Below, piece after piece: positions 53,662 through 62,985 of a stretch of DNA of 64,000 bases. Origin of the DNA: Saprospiraceae bacterium (GTDB lineage Bacteria > Bacteroidota > Bacteroidia > Chitinophagales > Saprospiraceae). Where the stretch lies: positions 1 to 64,000 of the forward strand of contig JADKFC010000012.1 of NCBI GenBank assembly GCA_016717655.1, written 5' to 3'. The notes beneath the pieces were generated by a model. It did no database searches. It saw only the letters and a list, made by a program, of their open reading frames with translations, and was not told where the DNA came from. The translations under genes and the position numbers were made by a program. The number at the start of each line of letters is the position of its first letter. The first letter of the stretch is position 1.

Positions 53662-56328
53662 ATGAAATTACGGCTACATTTGTTTTCTTTCATGATGTTG
53701 GTGTCGATGACCATTTTTGGTCAGATCAATGCTGTGGGTATCATAGGCTCTGCAACCGCCGGGGGCTGGGACAATGATACTGACATGGTAAGAGATGCCA
53801 ACGACTCTAATGTGTGGACCATTACCCTCAAACTCAACAATGGAGAGGCGAAGTTCCGCGCGAATGATGCCTGGGACATCAACTGGGGATCAGCAGATTT
53901 TCCTACAGGAACGGGCGCTCTTAACGGACCGAACATCAAAGTAGTAGCGGGTGATTACACCGTTACCTTTAATTCGTCAACCGGAGCCTATTACTTTGAT
54001 GTTGACTCAGATATCGGCATCATTGGATCTGCGACTCCGGGAGGCTGGGACAATGATACTGACATGTACATTGATCAGACAGATACCAACAAGTATTTTA
54101 TTGAAATTGAACTGGCAACAGGAGAAGTTAAATTCAGACAAAACGATGGTTGGGACATCAACTGGGGTGCTACAGACTTCCCGACGGGAGTGGGTACTCA
54201 AAACGGACCTAACATTCCAGTAGCCAAAGCCGGAAAATATACAGTTACATTTGATAAGAGCACAGGCGCTTATGATTTTGAGCAAGCGGTTGATTTTCAG
54301 TCTATTGGTGTGATCGGATCAGCTACTGCTGGTGGCTGGGATGCCGATACAGACCTTACGAGAGATGCCAACGACCCTGCAGTATGGAAAGGTTTTGTTG
54401 ACCTGATTGTAGGAGAAATCAAGTTCAGAGCCAACAAAGACTGGGCCAACAACTGGGGAGGTACAGAATTTCCTGCCGGAACAGGTGTTGCCGGAGGTGC
54501 AAACATTGCAGTACCAACAGCAGGTAAATACCTGGTAAACTTTAACACAGGCACTCTTGCTTACAGTTTTACTGAAATCAAGCCGTTTGAAACTATTGGT
54601 ATTATAGGTACCGCCACACCAGGTGGCTGGGATGCTGATACAGATATGGTTCAGGACACCCTTGACCCAACTCAATATTCATTGGACATTACATTGGTAA
54701 ACGGTGAAGCGAAGTTCAGAGCAGACAATGCATGGACCGTAAACTGGGGAGCAAAAGATTTTCCAGCAGGTATTGGTACACAAGATGGACCCAATGTTCC
54801 TGTATTGTATGGTGACTACAATGTTACTTTCAATACCACAACAGGAGCCTATAACTTCAAGGTTTTCTCAGATGTAGGTATCATTGGTTCTGCTACACCT
54901 GGTGGCTGGGATGCAGATACAGATATGTATGAAGTACAAGGTGATACCAACAAATACTTTACTACCCTTACTCTGGTAGCGGGAGATGCTAAATTTAGAA
55001 GAAACAATGACTGGGCCATCAACTGGGGAGGAACAGATTTCCCTGCCGGCATTGGTACTCAAGACGGACCCAATATTCCTATTACTCAGGCAGGCAAATA
55101 TTTAATCACATTCGACAGAAGTACAGGTGCATATTCTTTTGAAGAAATCAAAGAATACCAGAGCATCAGTGTTATCGGTACCGCTACTCCAGGTGGCTGG
55201 GATACAGATACAGAACTGGCACGTGACCAAAACAACGGAGACCTGTGGAAGGCAAGAATCGACCTTACAGAAGGAGAAATCAAATTCAGGGCCAACAATG
55301 CATGGGATATTAACTGGGGAGGTGTAGACTTTCCTACAGATACAGCCGTTGCCGGTGGTGCAAACATTGTAGTTCCAGAGGCTGGAAAATACCAAATTGT
55401 GTTTAACACGAAGTCTTTGGTTTACACCTTCTCTATCATCAGACCTTATTCTGCAGTAGGAATCATTGGTGACGCTACTCCGGGAGGCTGGGACACAGAC
55501 ACAGACATGATCAAAGACGAAACAGACCCTACCATTTGGAGACTCAGAATTGAGTTGGTAGATGGAGAAGCGAAGTTCAGAGCTGACAATGACTGGGCGG
55601 TTAACTGGGGTTCAGGTGACTTCCCTTCAGGTATAGCCGAGCAAGATGGCGCCAACATTCCTGTTCCGGCAGGTGACTACAAAATCACGTTCAACACATT
55701 GACAGGAGAGTACAACTTTGAAGCGGTTGTGGAGTTTGATAAAATCAGTTTGGTGGGCAAATCTGGTCCATTTGGCGAGTGGCCGGGAACAGATGACAGC
55801 AAAGACACCTACCTTACCAAAGATCCCAACGATGCTAATCACTGGACAAACGAAAGTGTAACAGTAAGTAGCCACGGAGGAGCAAGCGATGACGGTGTTA
55901 AATTCCGCGCTGAAGCAGCATGGGCGACCAACTGGGGATCTGCTGACTTTCCAACAGGCGTGGGAACTCAAGATGGTCCCAACATTGTAACGGTTGGTGG
56001 AACATATAAAATAGACTTCAAATCAGATACCGGAGAGTATGGATTTGCAGAGCCTAACTCTACCTACAACTTGTTGGACGATAGCGCTATTGCCATCTTC
56101 CCTAACCCTACAGCATCCAGAATCAATGTTGATATCAAAAACAGCGATCTCAAAGGAGCAACATCAGTAAATGTTTACGACCGCACCGGTAAAATGGTGT
56201 TTACGCAGCAATTCAACAGTTCTGACAACATCAGCATCGATGCCAGCAACTGGTTGACAGGCAGCTATATGGTACAATTGAGCAATGGCAAGTACATTGC
56301 AGGCAAAAAAGTACAGGTAGTAAGATAA
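53662..56328 (+). CDS. Surface SusE/SusF-like glycan-binding protein with eight tandem repeats and T9SS sorting domain
   Basis: An 888-residue protein with signal peptide MKLRLHLFSFMMLVSMTIFG. Eight repeats of about 93-98 residues start near 26, 119, 216, 313, 406, 503, 600 and 696. Each has a consensus GIIGSATPGGWDxDTDM, then KFRxNxxWxxNWG, DFPxG and a closing VTFxxxTGAYxF. The pattern matches SusE/SusF starch-binding modules. The eighth repeat is divergent (SLVGKSGPFGEW). The last 80 residues (IAIFPNPTASRINVDIK, then GSYMVQLSNGKYIAGKKVQV) are a type A Por sorting domain. It should bind alpha-glucan at the cell surface and work with SusC/SusD. A perfect terminator follows. Confidence 0.88.
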   Translation: MKLRLHLFSFMMLVSMTIFGQINAVGIIGSATAGGWDNDTDMVRDANDSNVWTITLKLNNGEAKFRANDAWDINWGSADFPTGTGALNGPNIKVVAGDYTVTFNSSTGAYYFDVDSDIGIIGSATPGGWDNDTDMYIDQTDTNKYFIEIELATGEVKFRQNDGWDINWGATDFPTGVGTQNGPNIPVAKAGKYTVTFDKSTGAYDFEQAVDFQSIGVIGSATAGGWDADTDLTRDANDPAVWKGFVDLIVGEIKFRANKDWANNWGGTEFPAGTGVAGGANIAVPTAGKYLVNFNTGTLAYSFTEIKPFETIGIIGTATPGGWDADTDMVQDTLDPTQYSLDITLVNGEAKFRADNAWTVNWGAKDFPAGIGTQDGPNVPVLYGDYNVTFNTTTGAYNFKVFSDVGIIGSATPGGWDADTDMYEVQGDTNKYFTTLTLVAGDAKFRRNNDWAINWGGTDFPAGIGTQDGPNIPITQAGKYLITFDRSTGAYSFEEIKEYQSISVIGTATPGGWDTDTELARDQNNGDLWKARIDLTEGEIKFRANNAWDINWGGVDFPTDTAVAGGANIVVPEAGKYQIVFNTKSLVYTFSIIRPYSAVGIIGDATPGGWDTDTDMIKDETDPTIWRLRIELVDGEAKFRADNDWAVNWGSGDFPSGIAEQDGANIPVPAGDYKITFNTLTGEYNFEAVVEFDKISLVGKSGPFGEWPGTDDSKDTYLTKDPNDANHWTNESVTVSSHGGASDDGVKFRAEAAWATNWGSADFPTGVGTQDGPNIVTVGGTYKIDFKSDTGEYGFAEPNSTYNLLDDSAIAIFPNPTASRINVDIKNSDLKGATSVNVYDRTGKMVFTQQFNSSDNISIDASNWLTGSYMVQLSNGKYIAGKKVQVVR

Positions 56329-56363
56329 TATCCAATCAAAGCTTGCTGATTAAGCTTTAGAGG

Positions 56364-56391
56364 GGCTGCGGAATTCCGCAGCCTTTCTTTT
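56364..56391 (+). terminator. Rho-independent terminator of the SusE/F-like gene
   Basis: A perfect eight-base-pair stem GGCTGCGG / CCGCAGCC (56364-56371 and 56376-56383) with loop AATT is followed by TTTCTTTTT. Confidence 0.92.
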
Positions 56392-56442
56392 TATTACCAA
56401 GTAAATAAGGATTGTGGAGAGGTCGATCCTTTGAAGGAGCTA

Positions 56443-57140
56443 CTAGCTATGAACGCCTAACAAAGCCTCAAAAAGCAGGTGGCCATCTGTATTGCCCAGG
56501 GCGTCTTCCGCTGCTCTTTCAGGGTGGGGCATCATGCCAAAAACATTTTGTTTTTATTGCACACACCGGCGATGTGATACAGGGAGCCGTTGACATTGGA
56601 TTCATCGGTTAGCTGTCCGTTTTCATCACAATACCTAAACAAGACCTGTTCGTTGTCCCAGAGCGCATTTACCTCGTTTTCCGGAATAAAGTATCGACCA
56701 TCAGCGTGGGCAATGGGAATTTTCAATATCTGTCCTTCTGCAATTGAAGAGGTAATGGCGGTATTGTAGTTGACCGTTTGCAGGTAGACGTTTTTGCAAA
56801 TAAATTTTTTATCTTCATTGGGCAGCAACACACCCGGAAGCAGACCGGCCTCACAAAGGATTTGAAAGCCGTTGCAAATGCCCCAAACAAGGCCACCGTT
56901 GTTGGCAAAACGCACCACCTCCGGCATGATGTCAGAAAAGCGGGCGATGGCTCCTGAGCGCAGGTAGTCGCCATAAGAAAAGCCTCCCGGAAGTACGATG
57001 CCATCCAGGGGACCATAGGGGTCAAGTGATTTTTCTTTGTGCCAGATTTTAACCACATCAAAGCCCATAACGGAGCCCAGAACATGGACCATGTCATCAT
57101 CACAATTGGAACCGGGAAAAACAACTACGCCGAACTTCAT
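56443..57140 (-). CDS. purQ: Phosphoribosylformylglycinamidine synthase subunit (PurQ), with one frameshift near its 3' end
   Basis: The glutaminase subunit of FGAM synthase in purine synthesis. It begins [20 protein letters not shown] and has the nucleophile-elbow segment [20 protein letters not shown] (Cys about residue 86). The open frame breaks after GVCNKNK, but the expected ending [20 protein letters not shown] and GVHS continues in another frame to the stop at 56443-56445. One base missing from the short run at 56546-56549 explains the break. Repaired length is about 232 residues, as in other PurQ proteins. It lies 10 bases after lpd. A sequence error is more likely than loss of this gene. 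Confidence 0.88.
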
Positions 57141-57150
57141 ATCTATTGTT

Positions 57151-58554
57151 TTAAACGTGTAATGCTCTATTTTCTGTTGCTGCCAGGGCAGCCTCTTTGA
57201 CCGCTTCTGTGTAGGTTGGGTGTGGGTGACAAATGCGAGCCATGTCTTCTGCAGATGCCCTAAACTCCATCAGGGCTACGGCCTCCATGATGACATCGGC
57301 AACCCGTGGTCCTACCATGTGTACACCTAGCAGCTCATCTGTATCCTTGTGGGCAATCACTTTTACCAGGCCTTCAGTATCCATGCTGGCGCGGGCCCTT
57401 CCCAAAGCTTTGAATGGAAACTTACCCACCTTGTAAGGAATGCCTTCGGCTTTGAGGGTTTCTTCGGTCTTGCCTACAGAAGACATTTCCGGCCAGGTGT
57501 AAACTACTCCAGGAATCAGGTTGTAGTCGATATGGGGTTTTTGACCAGCCATCCATTCTGCTACCATGACACCTTCTTCTTCTGCCTTGTGCGCCAACAT
57601 TGCTCCCCTGACCACATCACCAATGGCATAAATACCTTCGATGGATGTTTGCAGGTGGTCATCAACGGCAATTCTTCCTTTATCATCGGTAGTCAGACCT
57701 ATGTTTTCAAGTCCCAAGCCGGTGGTGTAAGGCTTCCGGCCAATGGCAATCAGACAGTAATCAGCGGTAAGCGTTACCGGATTGTCAGCATTATTGGCTT
57801 TCATGGTTACCGAAACCTGTTTTTTGCCACCTTTGACTTCGCTCACTGCGTGCGATAGGTGGAAGGCAATACCGAGGCCCTTCAATGATTTTTGAAGCTC
57901 CTTGGCACAATCTGTGTCCATGCCGGGCAAGATGCGGTCCATGTACTCTACTACTTCTATTTTGGTGCCCAGTCTTGCAAAAACAGAGCCTAGCTCCAGT
58001 CCAATTACTCCGGCACCAATCACGATCATACTGGAAGGTACCTCAGTTAAGTTGAGGGCTTCAGTAGAAGTAATGACGCGGTTTTTATCGTAGCCCATAA
58101 AATCAGGAGTCACAGGCTTGGATCCTGTGGCTATGATGGTTTTAAGGGTGGTAATTTCTTCCGTACTGCCGTCTTTTTTGGTTATGCGAATGGTGTTTTT
58201 ATCCACAAAGCTGCCAACGCCGGTAAAAACAGAAATCTTGTTTTTTTTCATTAAAAAGGCAACGCCCTTGCAGGTTTGATCTACCACATCCTGTTTGCGC
58301 CTGATCATTTGGGCCATGTCTACTTTGAGAGAAGACAATTTTATACCATGTTCTGCAAAACGATGGGCGGCATTGTGGTAGTGTTCAGATGAATCAAGTA
58401 GTGCTTTGGAAGGGATGCAGCCTACATTGAGACAGGTACCTCCCAGCACATCGTATTTTTCAATAATCGCGGTTTTCATTCCCAGCTGGGCACAGCGTAT
58501 AGCAGCTACATACCCTCCGGGCCCACTGCCAATAATGGTCACATCAAATTGCAT
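57151..58554 (-). CDS. lpd: Dihydrolipoyl dehydrogenase
   Basis: This 467-residue E3 flavoprotein reoxidises the lipoyl arm of the pyruvate, 2-oxoglutarate or glycine systems. FAD-binding [17 protein letters not shown] (about 9-25) is followed by the redox disulfide C41/C46 in [16 protein letters not shown] binding is at [20 protein letters not shown], the second FAD motif is [20 protein letters not shown], and the C-terminal His-Glu pair is in [11 protein letters not shown]. All are present. Its start overlaps the ricT stop by one base (TAATG). The sucA gene, a likely partner, lies 4.4 kb away on the other strand. Confidence 0.96.
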   Translation of the reverse strand: MQFDVTIIGSGPGGYVAAIRCAQLGMKTAIIEKYDVLGGTCLNVGCIPSKALLDSSEHYHNAAHRFAEHGIKLSSLKVDMAQMIRRKQDVVDQTCKGVAFLMKKNKISVFTGVGSFVDKNTIRITKKDGSTEEITTLKTIIATGSKPVTPDFMGYDKNRVITSTEALNLTEVPSSMIVIGAGVIGLELGSVFARLGTKIEVVEYMDRILPGMDTDCAKELQKSLKGLGIAFHLSHAVSEVKGGKKQVSVTMKANNADNPVTLTADYCLIAIGRKPYTTGLGLENIGLTTDDKGRIAVDDHLQTSIEGIYAIGDVVRGAMLAHKAEEEGVMVAEWMAGQKPHIDYNLIPGVVYTWPEMSSVGKTEETLKAEGIPYKVGKFPFKALGRARASMDTEGLVKVIAHKDTDELLGVHMVGPRVADVIMEAVALMEFRASAEDMARICHPHPTYTEAVKEAALAATENRALHV

Positions 58555-60158
58555 TATGAAGGATTATTGTTCTTTTTGTTTCTGTTAAAAAACTTTTTCT
58601 TTTTAGTGTTTTTAGCCGGAGCACCCTCCTGACCGCTGTTATCTGGCATTGGGGGAACATCTGGTGCCGGGCTGGCATCAGAAGCAGGACGACCTCCTTG
58701 TTTATCCGGTCTAGGAGGCCTGTTTTCTCTGCCCGGACCTCTGTTTTCTCTGGCCGGGTTGGGAGAAGGTGTTGGCTTTTGTTCCTGACCGCCCTCTGTT
58801 GTAGGCGTTTTGTTTTCCTGAACAGGTCTAGGAGGCCTGTTTTCTCTTTGAGGTCTGTTCTCCGACCTTGGGTTTCGATTGTCGCCACCTGATCTATTTT
58901 CCTGACCGGGCCTTGGACCCCTGTTTTCTCTTTGAGGGCCTCCTTCAGTGCGAGGAGGTCTGTTTTCACGGGCTTCTCCACCGCCTTCGTTTTTAGGGCC
59001 CCTGTTCTCTCTGGGCGCATTGTCTCCACCTGCCGGGCCTCTTCCTGCCGGGGCTTTTTTCTTTTTCTTCTTAGATTTTTTATTTGGCAATTCAATTTCA
59101 CCGGTAACATCGGCAAAACCAATTTCTTTAGGTACGTCCTTAATTTCAGTAAATCCGGTGAGGTCGTCTGGTAAGACCCCTTTTTTGTTTAAGGCCAGCA
59201 CTTCTTTTACCTTTTCTTTGTCCAAGGGGTGGAAAACGCCCCTCATTGAAATATCGTCATAGGCATAGTACATGATGCCTTTAAAAATATCTGTTTTTAC
59301 CAAAGAGGCATTGCCTTTTTGGGTTCTGATTACATTGGCGTGGGTTGGAAAGTGTTTTAAGGCGTCGAGATAGGTATCGAGCTCGTAATTGAGGCAACAC
59401 TTCAGTCGGCCGCACTGTCCGGAAAGTTTGGTTTGGTTGATGGCAATGTTTTGGTAACGAGCAGCCGTGGTATTGACGGATCTGAAATCAGATAACCAGG
59501 TAGAACAGCAAAGCTCTCTGCCACAGCTGCCGATGCCCCCTATTCTGGCACTCTCCTGACGGGAGCCAATTTGTCGCATCTCAATCTTTACCTTAAACTC
59601 TTTGGCGTAAGCCCTCACCAGCTCGCGAAAATCAACCCGGCCATTGGCCGTAAAAAAGAAGGTGGCTTTTTTCATGTCGCCCTGAAACTCAACATCGCCT
59701 ATTTTGATGTTGAGACCGAGGCTGTGGGCAATGGCCCTGGCCTGTACCATGGTTTTTCGCTCCAGGTCGACCTTGTTTTCCAGCCTTTCGAGATCTCTCT
59801 CGTTGGCTTTTCTGATGGCAGATAGGTGGATTTTATCTTCATTGGTAAACTTCTTTTTCATCTGAAGTCGCACCAGGTCTCCGGAAAGGGTAATAACCCC
59901 TATATCAAAGCCCCCACCCAGCACTTCTACCAAAACTGTATCACCCGTGATCAGGTAATTGGGGTTTTTGAAAAAGTCTTTTCTGGAGCCATTTTTAAAA
60001 CTCACTTCTACAAAAGGGTATTCAATGGGATCGTCAATATCCAGGACAGAAAGCCAGTCGTGGGCATTCATTTTGTTGCAACTACCCGAGGCACACAGGC
60101 CTTTGTTTTGGCACCCGCCGGTACTGCATCCCCCTGTTCCGCAACTTGCACATGCCAT
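58554..60158 (-). CDS. ricT: RicT/YaaT-like PSP1-domain protein with long Arg/Pro-rich tail
   Basis: The N-terminus is cysteine-rich (MACASCGTGGCSTGGC, then CASGSC). The PSP1 core spans about residues 100-310, with SARIGGIGSCGRELCCSTWL and KLSGQCGRLKCCLNYELDTY, whose cysteines match the Fe-S-binding pattern of RicT. In Firmicutes RicT works in the RNA-processing Y-complex; in Bacteroidota the role is less clear. The last 165 residues are low-complexity, with many ENRxPR and RPxRENR-like units, and end in a basic KKKKFFNRNKKNN stretch. It may bind RNA or acidic partners. It is between the delta' gene and lpd. Confidence 0.85.
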   Translation of the reverse strand: MACASCGTGGCSTGGCQNKGLCASGSCNKMNAHDWLSVLDIDDPIEYPFVEVSFKNGSRKDFFKNPNYLITGDTVLVEVLGGGFDIGVITLSGDLVRLQMKKKFTNEDKIHLSAIRKANERDLERLENKVDLERKTMVQARAIAHSLGLNIKIGDVEFQGDMKKATFFFTANGRVDFRELVRAYAKEFKVKIEMRQIGSRQESARIGGIGSCGRELCCSTWLSDFRSVNTTAARYQNIAINQTKLSGQCGRLKCCLNYELDTYLDALKHFPTHANVIRTQKGNASLVKTDIFKGIMYYAYDDISMRGVFHPLDKEKVKEVLALNKKGVLPDDLTGFTEIKDVPKEIGFADVTGEIELPNKKSKKKKKKAPAGRGPAGGDNAPRENRGPKNEGGGEARENRPPRTEGGPQRENRGPRPGQENRSGGDNRNPRSENRPQRENRPPRPVQENKTPTTEGGQEQKPTPSPNPARENRGPGRENRPPRPDKQGGRPASDASPAPDVPPMPDNSGQEGAPAKNTKKKKFFNRNKKNNNPS

Positions 60159-60197
60159 AACGAATATTTATATTATGATAATTTCTAAATTGTAAGT

Positions 60198-61376
60198 CTA
60201 TGTAATCAAAAGCGCTTCATCGGCAAAAATACGGCTATTTGGGGAAGTATGGGTTAAATTTCTCAAAATATCTCCCACTACAATGGTGTCAGCCATCCAG
60301 TTTACTTTGTGGTTTCCGTTTCGGTTTAGGTAATAAATCAACTGATTGATGGTAGCACTGATGCTTTCAACTTTTTGCCTGTCGATGATGGATTTCATTT
60401 TTTCTGCTACCGTTTTTTCACCCTCTGTCATGTAAGATCCCTTGCCCTCAGTGAGGAGGAAGCCAAGATAAGTTTCAAAAAAGTGCAGGCTGTATTCCAA
60501 AAACCGCACCTGGTTGTCAAGGCTCAGACCCACCATTTCATTGACAAAGCCAGTCATTTCTTCACTGTCACCTTTGTAACAAATGCGCAGCCAGTCGAAA
60601 AGCATGGAGGATTGGTTTTTGTCGGCCCCCTTGGCACCATCAACGGCCTTGGCAATGTTGCCTTCGGCAGCCCTGGAAATGCGGGTAGCCGCTTCGTCAG
60701 CCAGGCCCATCTGTGTGCTAAGGTAATCTTTGAGCTCTTCCTCGTGGAAGGGAAGGAACTTCATCAATTGGCAACGGGATAAGATGGTGTTGAGAATTTT
60801 ATCCTGATCATTGGCCACAAGGATGAGGTAGGTGTTGTCAGTGGGTTCTTCAATGAGCTTGAGCAGCTTGTTGCCTTCTTTTCCCAAATACTCCGGCATC
60901 CACATCAACAACACCTTTGGGCCATCAGAAAACGACTGATATGATAGCTTCTGAATAATGTCATTGCATTCTTTGGTGTTGATGTTGGGCTTGGTGGTCT
61001 GGGCGTGGATGGCCTGCTGCCAGTCATAGAAGGTAAAAAAAGCGTTTTGCTGAATTATGGTTCGCCATTGGGGCAAAAAGTCGTCGCTTGTAGTGTCTTC
61101 CCTTTTTTTGCTTTCACTCTTTACAACCGGAAAACTAAAATGCACATCGGGGTGGATTTGTTTGTGGGTCAGTTTGCAGGCGGCACACACACCACAGCTG
61201 TCGCCATCTACCCGATCCTGGCAGTAAATATAAGAGACAAAGGCCATGGCCAGGGCAAGGTTGGCGCTTCCCTCCCGGCCAATAAACAGCTGAGCGTGGG
61301 GTATTCTGTCCTCAGAAACCTGGTGGATGAGTTTGTTTTTTTCCTCCTTTTTGCCGGGTATGTTCTTAAAAAACAT
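60198..61376 (-). CDS. holB: DNA polymerase III delta' subunit-like protein
   Basis: A 392-residue clamp-loader subunit. It opens with FKNIPGKKEEKNKLIHQV and HAQLFIGREGSANLALAMAF, where the Walker A loop lacks the normal lysine, as expected for delta'. A zinc-type cysteine set follows (SCGVCAACKLTHKQIHPDVH). Further conserved segments are KVLLMWMPEYLGKEGNKLLK and LILVANDQDKILNTILSRCQ, the SRC sensor. It helps load the DnaN clamp encoded in the same window. It is followed by ricT, the typical Bacteroidota order. The product is longer than E. coli delta' (334 residues). Confidence 0.88.
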   Translation of the reverse strand: MFFKNIPGKKEEKNKLIHQVSEDRIPHAQLFIGREGSANLALAMAFVSYIYCQDRVDGDSCGVCAACKLTHKQIHPDVHFSFPVVKSESKKREDTTSDDFLPQWRTIIQQNAFFTFYDWQQAIHAQTTKPNINTKECNDIIQKLSYQSFSDGPKVLLMWMPEYLGKEGNKLLKLIEEPTDNTYLILVANDQDKILNTILSRCQLMKFLPFHEEELKDYLSTQMGLADEAATRISRAAEGNIAKAVDGAKGADKNQSSMLFDWLRICYKGDSEEMTGFVNEMVGLSLDNQVRFLEYSLHFFETYLGFLLTEGKGSYMTEGEKTVAEKMKSIIDRQKVESISATINQLIYYLNRNGNHKVNWMADTIVVGDILRNLTHTSPNSRIFADEALLIT

Positions 61377-61381
61377 CGTCC

Positions 61382-61936
61382 TTATTTTGTCAACCAGGAA
61401 ATAATTTGTTCGTCAAGGGGATCTACTGAAGAGGGAAACGACTTATAAAGTTTGCCATTTTCATCAACCAGAAATTTGGTAAAATTCCACTTAACCTCGT
61501 TGTCTGCTACCTGGTTTTTGGATTTTTGGGTCAGCCATTGGTAGAGAGGGTGGGTATTTTGGGTAATGCCCAGTTTTTCTGTTAGGGGGAAGCCCACACC
61601 GTAGTTCTTTTTACAGAAGGTAACGATCTCTGCCGGAGTACCGGGCTCCTGACCGCCAAAATCGTTGGAAGGACAGCCGATGACCACCAGTTTTTCGTAA
61701 AAAGTCTCATACAAATCCTGCAAGCGTTCATATTGGGGCGTGTAACCACACTCTGAGGCTACATTGACGATCAAAATCTTTTTGCCTTTGTAAGAAGCCA
61801 AGTTGATGGCCTTGCCATCGATGCCCGTGAGGGGAATGTCATAAAAAGATTGTGCATTCATAGATATAGAAAACATGGTGGAAAAAAGGAGAACCCGGAC
61901 AAAGCGGGGAAAAAGGGTAGAATCAGAGAATTTCAT
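61382..61936 (-). CDS. Exported glutathione-peroxidase-family protein
   Basis: The start at 61936 (MKFSDSTLFPRFVRVLLF) gives a signal peptide ending in MNAQ; the longer frame from 61984 is rejected. The 184-residue protein has the peroxidase active site VNVASECGYTPQYERL, where cysteine replaces selenocysteine. The conserved Gln lies in FGGQEPGTPAEI and the Trp in VKWNFTKFLVDENG. This non-selenium type reduces hydroperoxides, usually with thioredoxin. Its signal peptide implies periplasmic action. It ends five bases before the delta' gene and is co-transcribed with it. Confidence 0.9.
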   Translation of the reverse strand: MKFSDSTLFPRFVRVLLFSTMFSISMNAQSFYDIPLTGIDGKAINLASYKGKKILIVNVASECGYTPQYERLQDLYETFYEKLVVIGCPSNDFGGQEPGTPAEIVTFCKKNYGVGFPLTEKLGITQNTHPLYQWLTQKSKNQVADNEVKWNFTKFLVDENGKLYKSFPSSVDPLDEQIISWLTK

Positions 61937-62025
61937 AAAGAGGTTTTGGTATATACAATAAAAAAAGAGTTTCGATGGTTGCAATACCGAAACTCTTTTT
62001 TAACAGAACAAAGATGTTCTTGTTG

Positions 62026-62715
62026 TTATTTTTTGCTAAGTCGGATAGACTTTAAGGTTTTGCCTCTAGCATCCAGCATTCTAACGATGTAGATACCTCT
62101 GCTGAGGTCGTCTATTTCATAAGAGTTGCCTGGAGTGTGACGGAAACTTTTAATTTCTTTACCCAGGATGTTGAAGATGCCTACTTTAGAAACATTGTTG
62201 TCATTTTTGATCACAAAGTAGTCATCAGCAGGGTTGGGGAAAATTTTGAGGTCGGCTCCCTGAGAAGCAAACTTTGTACCCACGGTTTTATCGGCAACAA
62301 CGGCAGCATCGGGATCGGTTTCTGCCACCATGGTTTTGAAACTTTTATCGCTGAACAGCTGCATGGCCAATTTGGAATTGCCTACAACACCATTGGGATA
62401 AAAGTGGATGGTAAAGGTAGATGTTCCGTTGGCCGGAATGGTATTTGCTTTAGTAGCAGGACACTCATCAAAGTTGGGTGCATAACAAGTGTTGTTATCA
62501 CAGGTTTGAGTGGTCCAGGCAGAAGGGAAGTTTGAACCTTTGGCCACCTTCCACCAAACGGTTGCGGGTGAAGCACCTGCATTGGAAACGGTGAGGGTGT
62601 AAAGGTAATCTCCTTCTTCACTGATGGTGAGCGCCAGAGAATTCGGCACGATACTAATCTGCCCCGATAAGCCGAGGAAGAAAAGGAGGAATGTTAACGT
62701 GTAAAGTATTCTCAT
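62026..62715 (-). CDS. Secreted protein with T9SS C-terminal sorting domain
   Basis: A 229-residue protein with signal peptide MRILYTLTFLLFFLGLSGQ. It has one beta-sandwich domain, probably Ig-like (SIVPNSLALTISEEGDYLYT, then NTIPANGTSTFTIHFYPNGV). The last 75 residues match a type A Por sorting domain (LKIFPNPADDYFVIKNDNNV, then GIYIVRMLDARGKTLKSIRL). The family of the N-terminal domain is not recognised. It is likely anchored or released at the surface by the type IX system. It has 41 bases before the peroxidase gene's alternative start, with no terminator seen. Confidence 0.82.
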   Translation of the reverse strand: MRILYTLTFLLFFLGLSGQISIVPNSLALTISEEGDYLYTLTVSNAGASPATVWWKVAKGSNFPSAWTTQTCDNNTCYAPNFDECPATKANTIPANGTSTFTIHFYPNGVVGNSKLAMQLFSDKSFKTMVAETDPDAAVVADKTVGTKFASQGADLKIFPNPADDYFVIKNDNNVSKVGIFNILGKEIKSFRHTPGNSYEIDDLSRGIYIVRMLDARGKTLKSIRLSKK

Positions 62716-62985
62716 ATTTTAATAGAACTTAGACTGACTGCAAAAGTATAACAATAAAGCGGATAAAATCAAAAAAAGGCTGTTAAAAAAAGCATAAGGA
62801 CACAATTTTTTATGGAAAGCGTCGTATAAACGGCATTTTGTATTTTAAAAACAATCAAAATAATTTTTTAGACCACCTTAAAATTTTAACAATTCTTAAC
62901 ACTTTGAAGGGATAAAAACAATTTTTTAGTATGATATTTGCATGAATTCTAAAAAACCAGTTATAAAATTCACAAAACTTGTCAA
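62716..62985 (+). other. Intergenic region upstream of sucA
   Basis: About 270 AT-rich bases between divergent genes. A GATATTTG at about 62934 is one mismatch from the TAnnTTTG -7 consensus. No small gene or hairpin was found. Confidence 0.3.

Noticed and set aside
53721..55971. Periodic repeats of about 290 bases that could be taken for a repeat array or CRISPR
   Set aside because: The period equals one protein module of about 95 codons in a single open frame, so it is a coding tandem repeat.
58600..59050. Short DNA repeats such as CCTGTTTTCTCT inside ricT
   Set aside because: They code for the repeated ENR/PR units of the tail, with no spacer structure.
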